64,000 nucleotides of DNA, taken from the NCBI GenBank assembly GCA_041485165.1, contig JBGPJC010000003.1:1-64000 (forward strand), read 5' to 3'. Shown piece after piece: positions 32,564 to 42,406 of the stretch. Source of the DNA: JAAFGT01 sp041485165 (lineage in GTDB: Bacteria > Acidobacteriota > Terriglobia > Acidiferrales > UBA7541). The position numbers and the translations under genes are program-made. The notes beneath the pieces were generated by a model, which had not been told where the DNA came from, ran no database searches, and was given only the letters and a program-made list of their open reading frames with translations. Positions within the stretch are counted from its first letter, which is position 1, and each line of letters starts with the position of its first letter.

Positions 32564-33673
32564 TCATCGTCTCCCTGCGCGAGGCGCCCCGCTCGGAACG
32601 GGATGCGCTGCCGCGTCTCCGCGCGCACGAGACTCCAAGGTGAGGCGTATGCCTTCACGCACCGAGATGGCAGGCTTCCATCCAAGCAGACGCGCGAGCC
32701 GCGAAGTATCCGCGGGGCCCTGGGCGGTTTCGTCGCCGCGGTAGGGGAGCGCACCGAATTCGAGTTGTTCCGGCCTTATGCCCAATAGCTCAGCCGCGGT
32801 TTCCGTGAAATTGCGCACCGACGTGAGGGTCCCGGTACAGAGATTCACCACCGCCGGCGCACTGCCGGCAATACAGCCCAGCCGCAACAACCCTTCAGCA
32901 ATATCGCCAAGGTAGGTGAAGTCGCGGAGCTGTTCTCCTGGAGTGAGGCGCAGCTTCTCTCCGCTGCGCGCGGCATCGAGCAGAGAGGGCAGCAGGCGGT
33001 GGCTGCGCTCGCCCGGGCCGTAGACGGTGAACAGCCGCGCAGTAACCGCTCGCAGACCGCTGCCTTCGACTGCGCGGGAAATCGCCAAAGTGCCCGCGAG
33101 TTTGGTGCGTCCATAGAGGTTTACAGGTTTTGCAGGAGTGTCCTCTCCGACCGGGCCGGCTACTGCGCCGTACTCCGCGGCGCTGCCAACGTGGACGAGC
33201 CTCAGACCGGGCCAGTTGTTGGGCGGCTCCGTCGCAAGCCCGTCGGCAATTTCTTCAACGACGCCGTGGTTTATTCGTTCAGCAATAGAGGAATCTTTTT
33301 CGGCCGGGTCTACACCGTAACCGGCAAGATGAAAGACGATGTGCGGGCGGGCGCGGCGAAGCAGCGGCAATGCCGATCCCGGCTGGCTCAAGTCCGCAGG
33401 CAGGAGCTCGCATCGGCGGGAGAGGTCGCGCGCAGCCGCTGCCAGCAAGCCTGGGTCCCGCCCGGTCAGCAGGACCTTCGCTCCAGCGCTATCGAGCAAA
33501 TGCGCCACCGCGCGGCCGATAAACCCCGATGCGCCCGTCACCAGCGCGCGGCGTCCGGCATAGACACGTAGAACGTCAGGAAGGGCTGGCACAGAAGAAG
33601 GATAGACGCAAGCGCTGGGACGGGCAAGGCTGCGCCGGACATTACCATGCTGATGTGGTGGAAGGGAGGTCAT
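32564..33673 (-). CDS. NAD-dependent epimerase/dehydratase (extended SDR)
   Basis: About 369 residues; the SDR core starts after an N-terminal extension of about 45 residues. The cofactor motif is ALVTGASGFIGRAVAHLL and the catalytic pair is in NLYGRTKLAGTL (YxxxK). GPGERSHRLLPSLLDAARSG and RDFTYLGDIAEGLLR are typical of nucleotide-sugar epimerases. ATG 33673 is the first start not overlapping the divergent gene; a shorter start nearer the SDR core is possible. First gene of the operon, supplying the sugar for the transferase and methyltransferase downstream. Confidence 0.88.
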   Translation of the reverse strand: MTSLPPHQHGNVRRSLARPSACVYPSSVPALPDVLRVYAGRRALVTGASGFIGRAVAHLLDSAGAKVLLTGRDPGLLAAAARDLSRRCELLPADLSQPGSALPLLRRARPHIVFHLAGYGVDPAEKDSSIAERINHGVVEEIADGLATEPPNNWPGLRLVHVGSAAEYGAVAGPVGEDTPAKPVNLYGRTKLAGTLAISRAVEGSGLRAVTARLFTVYGPGERSHRLLPSLLDAARSGEKLRLTPGEQLRDFTYLGDIAEGLLRLGCIAGSAPAVVNLCTGTLTSVRNFTETAAELLGIRPEQLEFGALPYRGDETAQGPADTSRLARLLGWKPAISVREGIRLTLESRARGDAAAHPVPSGAPRAGRR

Positions 33674-33730
33674 GGCGCGGGTCGGTTGCGGCTGGCCGGG
33701 GTTGACGCTATCCTCAGGGAACACGTCAAG

Positions 33731-34651
33731 ATGGTGAAGACACTTTTCCTGACAGGAGCGACCGGATTTGTAGGCCGGCACTTGCTTCCCCGGTTGACCG
33801 CGGAAGAATTCGGGAAGGTGTATTGCCTCACGCGCGCCCGGTCTTCGCCACCTGTCCTGCCCGTCAACGCCATCGCCCTTGAGGGTGACTTGTTCGGCCT
33901 CGCACGGTACGCGAAAGAAATCGCCGAGTCGGATTGCGTCGTGCATCTCGCCGCGGCCACCGGCAAGAGCGCTCCACAGGAGTTCTTCCGCGTGAATGTA
34001 GAGGGCACGCGCGCGTTGCTCGAACAGGCCAAACCCGGCGGCGTGCGGCGCGTGCTTTTTGTCAGCTCAATTGCCGCCCGGTACGCGGACAATGCGCGTT
34101 ACTACTATGCGCAGTCGAAAGCCCAAGCGGAAGAGCTGGTGCGCTCGGCAGGGCTCGCTTTCACCATCCTCCGCCCGACGATTGTCGTCGGCCGCGGCTC
34201 GGCGGTGCTCGCCGGGCTCGAAAAGCTTGCCGCGCTGCCCGTCGTGCCGGTGTTCGGCGATGGCCGCGCGCGCGTGCAGCCCATCGCCGTCGAAGACCTC
34301 GCCGAGTTTATTCTGGATATCGTGCGTGGCGGCCGTTTCCAGGGCGAGACCCTCGAACTTGGCGGGCCGGACATCCTCTCGATGGAGGAGCTTCTGCGCA
34401 AGATCACCCGGTTTCGTTTCCACCGCGAAGCGCGCGTGATGCACATTCCCTTCGGACTGGTGGCGCTGCCGCTGGCGCTGCTCGAACCGCTGGCGCGAGG
34501 CTTGCTTCCAGTCACTGCGGGCCAACTTTCCAGCTTCCGCTCGGATGGCGCCATCGCGCCAAACTCGCTGTTTGAAGAACGCCGGGGGAAGCTGATGCCC
34601 GTGGATGAAATGTTGCGCCGTTGGGCGGATGGGGCGGCCGCGAACGCATGA
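33731..34651 (+). CDS. NAD(P)-dependent SDR, epimerase-like
   Basis: 306 residues. LFLTGATGFVGRHLLPRL is the N-terminal cofactor motif; the active site is YYYAQSKAQAEELV (YxxxK). Residues about 200-300 include FILDIVRGGRFQGETLELGG, as in NDUFA9-like or atypical SDRs. It is divergent from the epimerase gene across 57 bases, which must hold both promoters. Its stop codon overlaps the ATG of the next gene. Likely acts on a sugar or lipid-linked intermediate; the substrate is unknown. Confidence 0.9.
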   Translation: MVKTLFLTGATGFVGRHLLPRLTAEEFGKVYCLTRARSSPPVLPVNAIALEGDLFGLARYAKEIAESDCVVHLAAATGKSAPQEFFRVNVEGTRALLEQAKPGGVRRVLFVSSIAARYADNARYYYAQSKAQAEELVRSAGLAFTILRPTIVVGRGSAVLAGLEKLAALPVVPVFGDGRARVQPIAVEDLAEFILDIVRGGRFQGETLELGGPDILSMEELLRKITRFRFHREARVMHIPFGLVALPLALLEPLARGLLPVTAGQLSSFRSDGAIAPNSLFEERRGKLMPVDEMLRRWADGAAANA

Positions 34652-35097
34652 CGCCCGCAACGGCTGCAAGCCTCGAGCGCGAGTGCGACGTTTTTGTCCG
34701 CTACCTGGTGCGCGTCCGGCCGGACGCTTACATCCAGAAAAAATATGCGCAGGCACACAGCGTTTCCGCCGACTACACGGCAAATGCGGCTTTTGACCGT
34801 CTGCTGATCGCTCTGGCCTCTACCGCGCCCCTGGGCGCCAGCCTGGCGGATTCCTACGCTTCTCTCTTCGCGCGCTCTTCGGCACTGCGCAAAAAGCTAA
34901 TTCTGCTGATGGCCATCCTGGAGAGCTGTTCGCCGGCGCATGGCTTCCTCGACGCGCCCGACCGCGCCTCGGTGCCGGGGCTCTGCTTGCGCGGCGCATT
35001 CCGCGGAGCGTTTTTCGCACTGCGGTGTCTGGGCTCAGCTGTGGTCCTGCTCCCACTGCAGTTGGTTCTCGGCGGCAGCGGAGGGCGCAGGAAATAG
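34648..35097 (+). CDS. Hypothetical helical protein in glycan cluster
   Basis: 149 residues, starting with ATGA overlap at the SDR stop. It contains ECDVFVRYLVRVRPDAYIQK and then predicted helices, with a hydrophobic C-terminal third (VVLLPLQLVLGG) that could touch the membrane. I do not recognise the family. Its tight coupling to the SDR and its position seven bases before the GMC oxidoreductase gene suggest a partner or subunit role for one of them. Confidence 0.72.
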   Translation: MTPATAASLERECDVFVRYLVRVRPDAYIQKKYAQAHSVSADYTANAAFDRLLIALASTAPLGASLADSYASLFARSSALRKKLILLMAILESCSPAHGFLDAPDRASVPGLCLRGAFRGAFFALRCLGSAVVLLPLQLVLGGSGGRRK

Positions 35098-35104
35098 CTC
35101 AGCG

Positions 35105-36712
35105 ATGAAGTCCGTACTTATCGTCGGCTCCGGGCCCAGCGGCGTCCATTTCGCGCTCTCCGTCCTGCGCAAGGGCTACGACGTCACCATGGTGGACGTC
35201 GGCTATCCCAAGCCCGCGGCGATCGAGCCGGCCATGAGCTTCCGCGCGCTCAAGGACCACCTCGACGACCCCGCCGATTATTTCCTCGGCGCGCGATTTC
35301 AGGGCGTCGTCCTCCCGCATCCCGGCCGCGAGTATTACGGCCTGCCGCCGAGCAAGGACTACGTTCTTCGCGTCCCTGCCGGTACCGAACACGCCGCGCA
35401 CGGCTTTTCGCCCTTTTTCGGCTATGCAAGAGGTGGCGTCGCCGAGGTGTGGACCGGCGGCTGCTACCCCTTCAACGACGCCGAGCTGGCCGAGTTTCCC
35501 TTCGGTTACGGCGCGCTGGGTCCTTGCTACGGCGAGGTGGCGCGCCGCATCGGCATTTGCGGCGGCGAAGACGACCTGGCGCGCTTTTTTCCGCTGCATG
35601 AAAACTTACTCGAGCCGCTCGAGCTCGATTCCCACTCAGCGCTCTTGCTGGCGCGCTACGAAGAAAAGAAAAGCGCATTTCACGAGGAGCTGCGCTGCTA
35701 CCTCGGACGCACGCGCGTTGCCGTGCTCAGCCGCGAGCAGGGTGGGCGGAACAAGTGCACCTATCTGGGGCGCTGCCTGTGGGGCTGTCCCACGGCCGCG
35801 TTCTATACGCCTTCGCTCACGCTCGCCGAATGTCTCGCCTTCCCGAATTTCCGCTATGTTTCCGGCCTGCGCGCCAGCCATTTCCGCCTGGATTCCCGCC
35901 GCCGGGCGACGCATCTGGTGGCCTTCCCGGCCGAAGGCGGGACGCCCGGCGAATTTCCGGTGGAAACGCTGGTGCTTGCCGCGGGCGCGCTGTCCTCGTC
36001 GCGGATCTATCTTGAATCCCTCTACCGGCACACCGGCGAAGCGCCTGAACTGCATGGTCTGATGGACAACCGGCAGATCCTGGTGCCATTCGTCAACCTG
36101 CGGCTCATCGGCCAGGCGCACAAACCGGAAAGCTACCAGTATCACCAGGTGGGTATGGGCATCGAGGTGGGCGCCCCGCGCGAATACATCCACGCGCAGG
36201 TGACCACGCTGAAGACCGGCATGCTGCATCCCATTATGCAGAGCCTGCCATGCGACCTGCGCACCGCGGCGTTTCTCGTGCGCAATCTGCATGCTGCGCT
36301 GGGGATCGTCAACGTCAACCTGCACGACACGCGCCGGCGCGGCAACCGGTTGACGCTCGCCGTCAGCGAGCCTGGCGCCCCGCGATTGGTGATGGACTAC
36401 GCGCCTGCGGCGGGCGAGGAGGCGGTGATCGCGCGAGCCGTGCGCACTGTTCGCAGTGCTCTGGGAAAATTGGGATGCCTGGTGCCGCCGGGAATGAGCC
36501 ATGTGCGGCCCATGGGGTCGAGCGTGCATTACGCCGGCACGCTGCCCATGTCCCGCACGCGCGGCGAGCACACCGTGTCGGAGACCTGCCGGAGCCACGA
36601 AGTGGAAAACCTTTTTCTAGTGGATGGAGCGACCTATCCCTTCCTCCCCGCCAAGAACATCACCTTTACCCTGATGGCCAACGCCGTGCGCGTGGCCGAA
36701 GCGGCGTTCTAG
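35105..36712 (+). CDS. GMC-family FAD-dependent oxidoreductase
   Basis: 535 residues from ATG 35105. The dinucleotide motif is VLIVGSGPSGVHFALSVLRK. A Cys-containing segment (TYLGRCLWGCPTAAFYTPSL) is typical of GMC enzymes in polysaccharide clusters. The C-terminal domain ends with SSVHYAGTLPMS and LFLVDGATYPFLPAKNITFT, where GMC_oxred_C carries its catalytic His and Asn positions. Probably oxidises a sugar or polyol alcohol. Third gene of the SDR operon, convergent with the next minus operon. Confidence 0.9.
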   Translation: MKSVLIVGSGPSGVHFALSVLRKGYDVTMVDVGYPKPAAIEPAMSFRALKDHLDDPADYFLGARFQGVVLPHPGREYYGLPPSKDYVLRVPAGTEHAAHGFSPFFGYARGGVAEVWTGGCYPFNDAELAEFPFGYGALGPCYGEVARRIGICGGEDDLARFFPLHENLLEPLELDSHSALLLARYEEKKSAFHEELRCYLGRTRVAVLSREQGGRNKCTYLGRCLWGCPTAAFYTPSLTLAECLAFPNFRYVSGLRASHFRLDSRRRATHLVAFPAEGGTPGEFPVETLVLAAGALSSSRIYLESLYRHTGEAPELHGLMDNRQILVPFVNLRLIGQAHKPESYQYHQVGMGIEVGAPREYIHAQVTTLKTGMLHPIMQSLPCDLRTAAFLVRNLHAALGIVNVNLHDTRRRGNRLTLAVSEPGAPRLVMDYAPAAGEEAVIARAVRTVRSALGKLGCLVPPGMSHVRPMGSSVHYAGTLPMSRTRGEHTVSETCRSHEVENLFLVDGATYPFLPAKNITFTLMANAVRVAEAAF

Positions 36713-36773
36713 CAGGGTTTGGCGATTGCGCGGCTGCAAGTCAAGCTGAGTTCACCGGCGATCGGGGAACTGC

Positions 36774-37559
36774 TCAGGAAGATGCTTGTTTTCGGTACTG
36801 CACGGCATCGCGGGCGAACTGGGAACTCCACAGGAGCCGGCGGAGGCGAAGGACGCCTTTGATGTCTTCCCAAGCGGTACTGAAGATTTTCACGCGGCTG
36901 TCGTCGTCTTCGTTCCAGATGACCGGCATGTCCAGGATGCGGTAACCCTCTTTTTCGGCGAGCACGAGCATCTCGGTGTCCAGGAACCAGGCCTGGTCTT
37001 TGACCTGCGGCACAATGCGATCCACCACCTCGCGGGTCACCACCTTGAAACCGCACTGGGCATCGGAGAAGCTCGTCAACAACACCATCTTGATAAAGAT
37101 ATTGTAGAGCCGCGAAATCACTTCGCGTTTGAGCGAGCGCCGCACTCGCGAGCCGCGCATCAGCCGCGAACCTACGACGATGTCATAACCTTGCTCGAGG
37201 ATGGCGCGCACCGCGCGCGGCAGCGCATCTAGTTCTGTCGATAGATCTACATCCATGTAGGAGACGATGTCCGCGTCGCTCTGCTGCCAGGCGTGGCGCA
37301 GCGCACGCCCCCGTCCGCGCTGGTCGAGGTGCAGGAAAATCACATCGGAGTGCTCAGCAGCCAGCGTCCGGCCCACCGCATCGGTGCCGTCTTGCGAGCC
37401 ATTGTCCACGATCACCACGCGCCAGCGGTGAGGCAGCTTCTCCGCCAGAAAAGTGCGCAGCGTCTGCACGCTGCGCGCCAGCACATGAGCTTCGTTCAGG
37501 ACGGGGATGACCACGTCGACGAGGAGTTCCCCGGGCTTGCGTTCCGAGAGCGGGTTCAT
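36774..37559 (-). CDS. Family 2 glycosyltransferase (dolichyl-phosphate-glucose synthase-like)
   Basis: 261 residues from ATG 37559. VVIPVLNEAHVL, VVIVDNGSQDGTDAV and the metal-site YMDVDLSTE are all present. RVRRSLKREVISRLYNIFIK and DAQCGFKVVTREVVDRIVPQ are typical of the ALG5/DPG synthase subgroup that loads a sugar on polyprenyl phosphate. Last gene of the seven-gene minus operon, with ATGA overlap to the gene before it. Product probably used by the GT-C enzymes of the operon. Confidence 0.92.
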   Translation of the reverse strand: MNPLSERKPGELLVDVVIPVLNEAHVLARSVQTLRTFLAEKLPHRWRVVIVDNGSQDGTDAVGRTLAAEHSDVIFLHLDQRGRGRALRHAWQQSDADIVSYMDVDLSTELDALPRAVRAILEQGYDIVVGSRLMRGSRVRRSLKREVISRLYNIFIKMVLLTSFSDAQCGFKVVTREVVDRIVPQVKDQAWFLDTEMLVLAEKEGYRILDMPVIWNEDDDSRVKIFSTAWEDIKGVLRLRRLLWSSQFARDAVQYRKQASS

Positions 37560-39154
37560 CGCGGCGGCGCGCTCCCGCCTGGCTGGGTCTCGCTCAGCGG
37601 CCGCCAGGGGTTGGGAAGCCGCCAGATGCCCCAAATGACCAGGCCGGTGAACAGGAACAATCCCAGCGGGGAGGCGCCATCGGCCAGCGGTGGGTAATAC
37701 TGGTTGGCGGTTTTGACCAGGGTGGTAAGCCAGGGCAACTCAAAGCCGTGCAGCAGGACCTTGACCATGGAGTCCAGCGGACTCTCCCGCACCATGGAGA
37801 GGCACCAGGTCTCCGCCACCGCTGCCAGCGCGACAATCCATGCCAGGGCGCGCGGCGCCTGCGCCAGCACTTCCGCCACCAGCAGGAACAAGAAGGGCAC
37901 CGCGGGCACCATGTAGCGCACGCCGTCCTGCCACTGGTGGCGCACGGTGTAATGGATGCACGAGCAGAAAATCCACAGTGCGGCGAAGAATACCCAGGTG
38001 AAGAGCGTCGCCCGGCCCGGCAAGCGCGCCGTGCCGCGCCGCACCAGAACAACGTGGTAGAGCGCTAAAGCCAAGATCGGCGCGAAGACCAGCAAGCCGT
38101 AGAGCGGGTCGAACATCAGCCCCCACACCGCTTCCTTGAGCGGCCAGCCAAAGCCATGCGCGCTCTGATAGCCGGTGACCACCTGCTTGGGGAGATAGTA
38201 CTGCGCCGGATACCACGGGCTGCCGAAGCAGTACCACTGCCAGCCCAGCATGAACAGGCCGGGGCCGAGCGCGCCGGCGGCATACCAGAGGGATTCAACC
38301 AGCGCGCTCCAGAATTTCTTGTTCTCCATCTCCATGGCCAGGGTAAACAGGCCGAGGATCAGCAGCGTGATCACGCCAGTGTAATCCGTCACTACCGCCC
38401 AGCCCGCCAGCAGGCCGGCCACAAGAGTCCGGCCATGCTTCTGCTCTCGCAGTGTTTCTTTGGGCCACCACAGAAGCGCGAAGGCGAGCAGCCCGAGGAT
38501 GGTGACCATCAGGTTCTGGCTCATGATCGCGGTCCTGAAAAACATCGGTGTTCCCAATCCGAACAGCAGCGCAAGTCCCAGCGCCACACGGGGAGCGTAA
38601 TGCATTCGCCGGAGCAATCGGAACATCACCACTCCACTGGCGGCCGTAAGCGGGGCCATGAAAAAGCCCGCGGTGAACAGCGCTGCCAGCGCCAGGCGTA
38701 CATCGAGGCCGCGCTGGCGCACCTTCTTGTAGAACGCCTGGCGCATGCTGCGCTGCTCTTTGTATTCGGCTTGCACTTTTTCGTTTGCGGGGGCCGGGCG
38801 GACCGGTGCAACGCGCCTCACTATCGGGTAGGCCAGCGCGTAGGGTCCAGCCGCGAGGATGGAAACGCCGGGGTTGTTGCCCAGAAATGTGCCCCGCCCC
38901 GGAATAGTGATCAGGTCGGGGTGCAGGTCGGCGTATTCATCCAGGCGCACGGAATGCTTCTCCACAAGCGCCAGGGTCAGGTAGAGTTCGCGGACGACGA
39001 AAGGCGATACGTGCAGCAGGAAGATCACCCAGAGTGTCAGGAACAGCCGCACCTCCATGCCGGCGAGACTCATACGTCCCAGGAACGATGTTCCGGGAGG
39101 CTCGACCGTGGGGCCCGAAGCCGCGATCTGCTCAATTTCCGGTGCCGCGGGCAT
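37556..39154 (-). CDS. Multi-pass membrane protein, GT-C/ArnT-like glycosyltransferase
   Basis: 532 residues with about ten membrane segments and a large loop after the first, containing VRLDEYADLHPDLI; an acidic pair in this loop is the catalytic feature of GT39-like enzymes. Candidate role: moving a sugar from a polyprenyl-phosphate donor onto an acceptor on the outer face. ATG 39154 overlaps the stop of the PepSY gene (TGATG). The C-terminus extends into the overlap with the GT2 gene. The family assignment rests on topology and is less sure than for the enzyme at 43352. Confidence 0.78.
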   Translation of the reverse strand: MPAAPEIEQIAASGPTVEPPGTSFLGRMSLAGMEVRLFLTLWVIFLLHVSPFVVRELYLTLALVEKHSVRLDEYADLHPDLITIPGRGTFLGNNPGVSILAAGPYALAYPIVRRVAPVRPAPANEKVQAEYKEQRSMRQAFYKKVRQRGLDVRLALAALFTAGFFMAPLTAASGVVMFRLLRRMHYAPRVALGLALLFGLGTPMFFRTAIMSQNLMVTILGLLAFALLWWPKETLREQKHGRTLVAGLLAGWAVVTDYTGVITLLILGLFTLAMEMENKKFWSALVESLWYAAGALGPGLFMLGWQWYCFGSPWYPAQYYLPKQVVTGYQSAHGFGWPLKEAVWGLMFDPLYGLLVFAPILALALYHVVLVRRGTARLPGRATLFTWVFFAALWIFCSCIHYTVRHQWQDGVRYMVPAVPFLFLLVAEVLAQAPRALAWIVALAAVAETWCLSMVRESPLDSMVKVLLHGFELPWLTTLVKTANQYYPPLADGASPLGLFLFTGLVIWGIWRLPNPWRPLSETQPGGSAPPR

Positions 39155-39903
39155 CAGACCACCCTCCGGTGTGCGCGCAGCCAGTTCAGCAACTGCAGGC
39201 CAAGGATCCACATTCCGAACACGCTCATCAGCAGACCAGCGGCAGCGAAGCCGGCCAGCGTGAGATTGGCGGCGCGATTGTCCATCTGCGGCCGGAGAAA
39301 CCCAAAGGTATGTATACCCACCAGCATGCCTCGCAGGCGGCCAAGACGCGTGGACCCTTGCAGCACCTCGCCGGTCTGCGCGCTGATGTAATAGACCGTG
39401 TGCTGGGCATCGTCTGCCTCCAGGCGATAGGCAGGGAGTGAAGGGTGCTTGTATTCGCTGGTGTGTTCGCGGAGCAGCACCGGCGTGCGCCACGCGGCGG
39501 TTTGCTGGAGCGCGTCCGCGGCGATCTGCCCGGCAAGCTCCGGGGTGATCACGACACGGGCGCCATCAACCGAATTGATCAAGAAAACACCGGCGCCATT
39601 TGTTCCGATCTCATAAGCCAGCCTGCCGGGCAGCGCGCGGAAAGAAACGCTGGTCACCGGCAAGGGGTGGCCGGCAGCGGCTTCGGCGGCGGCGATGGCT
39701 TGCGGCACGCTCACCGCGACCTGCCGGTAGGGGTGGGAGTCGCGCGCGGGCGCCTCGCCCTGCTGCGCCACGCTCGGGGGCTGGGTATCGCGCAGCAGCG
39801 GGAGAATCATCACTATCCCGGTGAGGAACCAGAAAAATGTGAATAGGCCCACGCCCACGGCGAGCCATTTGTGGGTCTTGAAGACGAATCTCTGAAAAGT
39901 CAT
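39154..39903 (-). CDS. PepSY domain membrane protein
   Basis: 249 residues. An N-terminal membrane helix (KWLAVGVGLFTFFWFLTGIV) follows the typical KTHKWL start, and a second helix lies near residue 225. Between them, AIAAAEAAAGHPLPVTSV and VYYISAQTGEVLQGSTRLG form PepSY-type periplasmic units. PepSY_TM proteins occur with ferric reductases, proteases and transport systems. Here the gene is locked into the glycan operon by start/stop overlaps on both sides, which is unusual. Its role there is unknown. Confidence 0.87.
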   Translation of the reverse strand: MTFQRFVFKTHKWLAVGVGLFTFFWFLTGIVMILPLLRDTQPPSVAQQGEAPARDSHPYRQVAVSVPQAIAAAEAAAGHPLPVTSVSFRALPGRLAYEIGTNGAGVFLINSVDGARVVITPELAGQIAADALQQTAAWRTPVLLREHTSEYKHPSLPAYRLEADDAQHTVYYISAQTGEVLQGSTRLGRLRGMLVGIHTFGFLRPQMDNRAANLTLAGFAAAGLLMSVFGMWILGLQLLNWLRAHRRVV

Positions 39904-41363
39904 CAGTCCTCAACTACGTGCGTTTCAAAAATCTTGCGAAACTCGGCCCACCGCGCATGGTCAAACGAGCCGTCCGGCCGCAGGCAGTCGGCGGCGGAAT
40001 AGGCCATGTAAAGAGCGTGGTGGGTGTTGTCGTGAGCGAACAGCGCCTGGCGGCCAAACAGCAACAGGCCCTCCATGCGCCCGGCATACTCGTCCAGCAG
40101 GCGGAGGCGCTCTTCGAAGCCGCGGCGATAAACCGGATAGGCATGGCCAATCCGCCGCGTCTCGACGTGGTGCACACGAGCCCGCACGGGCAGGCCCGCG
40201 TTCGCCATCCAGCCGCACAGTGCCCGCCCCATCTCTTCATCGCTCATCGCCCATTCAGGAGAGCCGGGGTCGGCGGGCAGTTCGGCGCAGAGCACGGTGA
40301 GTCCTTGTGGTTCCGCCGCGGCGCAGTAATTCTTGGGCTCGGAGAGCCGCGAAATGCGCACATCCTCCCCGGGGAAGTAGTGCGCGTCGAATTCGGTGAA
40401 GTGGTCCTGTTCGAGCACCAGGTAAATCAGAATCATGCCACGGTAGGCGAGCTCCGATGCGGCGAGAAGCACGTTGGCGGGAGCAGCCGGGGAAATCCCT
40501 TTTACCAGCGCCCCCAGCGGGAGCGTGGACCAGATGTGGTCGGCAGGCAAAAGTTGTTCGCTGCCGCCGCGCTCGAAGCGCACCGCGCGCGCTCGTCCGC
40601 CCGCGCAGTCCAGCCCGGTGACGCGCGCGCCGTGAATGAATTCGGCGCCGGCGTTTCGCGCCTCCTGGGCGATACGTTCACTGATCTGGCCGTAGCCCCG
40701 GCGGGGATAAAAAAAACGTCCGGCGCCGGGCTTCTTCAGTCCGGGGACGGCATTGGCCAGTTTGCGCAGGATTTTCCCGAACGAATTTCCGGAGACGCGG
40801 CGATTGGCCTGCGTGGCAGCCAGATCGCCGGGAGCCACGCCCCACAGCTTCCGCGCGTAAGGAAAATAAAATTCGCGGCAGATGGTGCGTCCCAGTCCGC
40901 GCTCCAGCACGGTGGCAAATGTCTCCGGCACGCCGTTGGGCGTTGGCGCGAACTTGCGCGCCATATCGCCGAGGACGCCGAAGGCAAAGCTCGGCGGCAC
41001 GCGCAGCATCAGGTCCACCGGCTTCAACGGGAAGTGGATCCAGCGCCCGCCCAGGCGGATGCGGCCATGGCGCGGCCGGTCGAGCAAATCACTTCCCAGT
41101 AGCTCGCGCAGGTCGCCCAGGATGGCCGGGTCGCATGCCGGGTGCAGGCGGTGGCTGCCGAAATCGACGCGCATGCCCTGCACTTCAAAGCTGCCGGCAT
41201 TGCCGCCCACGCCATCGCGCTGCTCGAGCAGCGTGACGCGCGCCAGACCGCGCTTGGCCACCTGCCAGGCCGCGCCCACACCGGCCGGCCCCGCTCCCAG
41301 AATGACCACGTGCGGGCGCGCGGCAGTGGAGGTGTGGCCGGATTCTGTGAGTGGCGCGGTCAT
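39903..41363 (-). CDS. FAD-dependent amine-oxidase-fold oxidoreductase (UDP-galactopyranose-mutase-like)
   Basis: 486 residues. VVILGAGPAGVGAAWQVAKR and LLEQRDGVGGNAGSFEVQGM form the FAD site, and FGSHRLHPACDPAIL is a hallmark of the NAD_binding_8 flavoproteins in polysaccharide clusters, related to UDP-galactopyranose mutase and protoporphyrinogen oxidase. The C-terminal LLLFGRQALFAHDNTHHALY closes the FAD site. Start and stop overlap the neighbouring genes. Likely a redox or redox-neutral sugar or lipid isomerisation; not further specified. Confidence 0.88.
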   Translation of the reverse strand: MTAPLTESGHTSTAARPHVVILGAGPAGVGAAWQVAKRGLARVTLLEQRDGVGGNAGSFEVQGMRVDFGSHRLHPACDPAILGDLRELLGSDLLDRPRHGRIRLGGRWIHFPLKPVDLMLRVPPSFAFGVLGDMARKFAPTPNGVPETFATVLERGLGRTICREFYFPYARKLWGVAPGDLAATQANRRVSGNSFGKILRKLANAVPGLKKPGAGRFFYPRRGYGQISERIAQEARNAGAEFIHGARVTGLDCAGGRARAVRFERGGSEQLLPADHIWSTLPLGALVKGISPAAPANVLLAASELAYRGMILIYLVLEQDHFTEFDAHYFPGEDVRISRLSEPKNYCAAAEPQGLTVLCAELPADPGSPEWAMSDEEMGRALCGWMANAGLPVRARVHHVETRRIGHAYPVYRRGFEERLRLLDEYAGRMEGLLLFGRQALFAHDNTHHALYMAYSAADCLRPDGSFDHARWAEFRKIFETHVVED

Positions 41364-42406
41364 GAATGCTGCGCTCCAGCTTGCTCATTTTCCGCCATGG
41401 AGCGAGGCGCTACTGCGACTCGAGGGCTCGCCGGTGCGGCAGCCTCCTCCTCGGCTCGATGGCGCGCCAGCAGGCGCTGCGAGCCGAGCGTCAAGAGCCC
41501 GGCCACCAGGCCGCCGACGATGATGATGGTCTGCCAGGCCAGGCCCACGGCGACAGTGAGCGCTGCGGGCGCGCCGAACGGTGCCAGCAGCGCCGCCAGA
41601 GCCGCCTCGCGCACTCCCAGACCTCCTTGCGTGAGCGGCGTGAGTGCGGCCAGTTTGGCCAGCGGCCAGGCCAGAAACCACAGCCGCAGCCGCAGGTGCA
41701 ATCCGCACACCGCCGCCAGCACCGCGGTCAGCAGGACGAAGCTCGATTGCACCGTCACGCCGGCGCACAGCGCAAGGAAAACGTACTGTGGGCGCTGCCG
41801 CAGCGAGCGCCCCGCTTGCCTCAGCCGCGCCAACCGCCGGCGAAGTTTGAAGGGCGCCCGCCGCACGGGAAACAGCAGAATCAGACCCAGCACCGCCGCG
41901 CCGGCTGCCAGCGCGGTCAGCAACAGCGCGATGAAAACGCGCCGGCTGCGGGGTTCGAGTTGTCCCGGCAAGAGTAACGCACCGGCGCAGGACACCACGC
42001 CAAGCGCGGTGATGTCCAGCATGCGGTCGAGCAGGCTGCCAAGAAGGAAACCGGTGCGGCGGCGCGCCAGACGCAGCCCGATGCTGGCACGGATGACATC
42101 TCCGCCGACGATCGAGGGCAGGAAGAGCGTGCCGAAAAGCCCGCCGAAATAACACTGCGCGGCCTGCAGGTAACTGAGTTCCGCGCCCGCCAGGTTCACC
42201 ATCATGCGGTATTTCATCACCCCGATGACGTGAGCGGCCATATATCCGCCCAGGACGGCGAGCCACAACCCGGGAGGGATGTTGCGCATTGCCGCCCACA
42301 CTCGCTCCCGCGGAAGCACGGCGAATAGAGCAGCGAGAATGATGGCGCTTCCGGCGATACGCAACGCCACCGAACGCCAGCCCCGCGTCTTGACCGCAGC
42401 GCTCAT
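41360..42406 (-). CDS. Flippase-like membrane protein (LPG synthase TM-region/AglD family)
   Basis: 348 residues, eight or more membrane helices. YLQAAQCYFGGLFGTLFLPS and GGDVIRASIGLRLARRR are the recognised N-terminal segments of the UPF0104/lysylphosphatidylglycerol-synthase TM family. LTQGGLGVREAALAALLAPF is the conserved C-terminal motif. Members often sit in glycan clusters and are presumed to move lipid-linked sugars. ATG 42406 overlaps the upstream GT2 stop. It precedes the flavoprotein with a four-base overlap. Confidence 0.9.
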   Translation of the reverse strand: MSAAVKTRGWRSVALRIAGSAIILAALFAVLPRERVWAAMRNIPPGLWLAVLGGYMAAHVIGVMKYRMMVNLAGAELSYLQAAQCYFGGLFGTLFLPSIVGGDVIRASIGLRLARRRTGFLLGSLLDRMLDITALGVVSCAGALLLPGQLEPRSRRVFIALLLTALAAGAAVLGLILLFPVRRAPFKLRRRLARLRQAGRSLRQRPQYVFLALCAGVTVQSSFVLLTAVLAAVCGLHLRLRLWFLAWPLAKLAALTPLTQGGLGVREAALAALLAPFGAPAALTVAVGLAWQTIIIVGGLVAGLLTLGSQRLLARHRAEEEAAAPASPRVAVAPRSMAENEQAGAQHS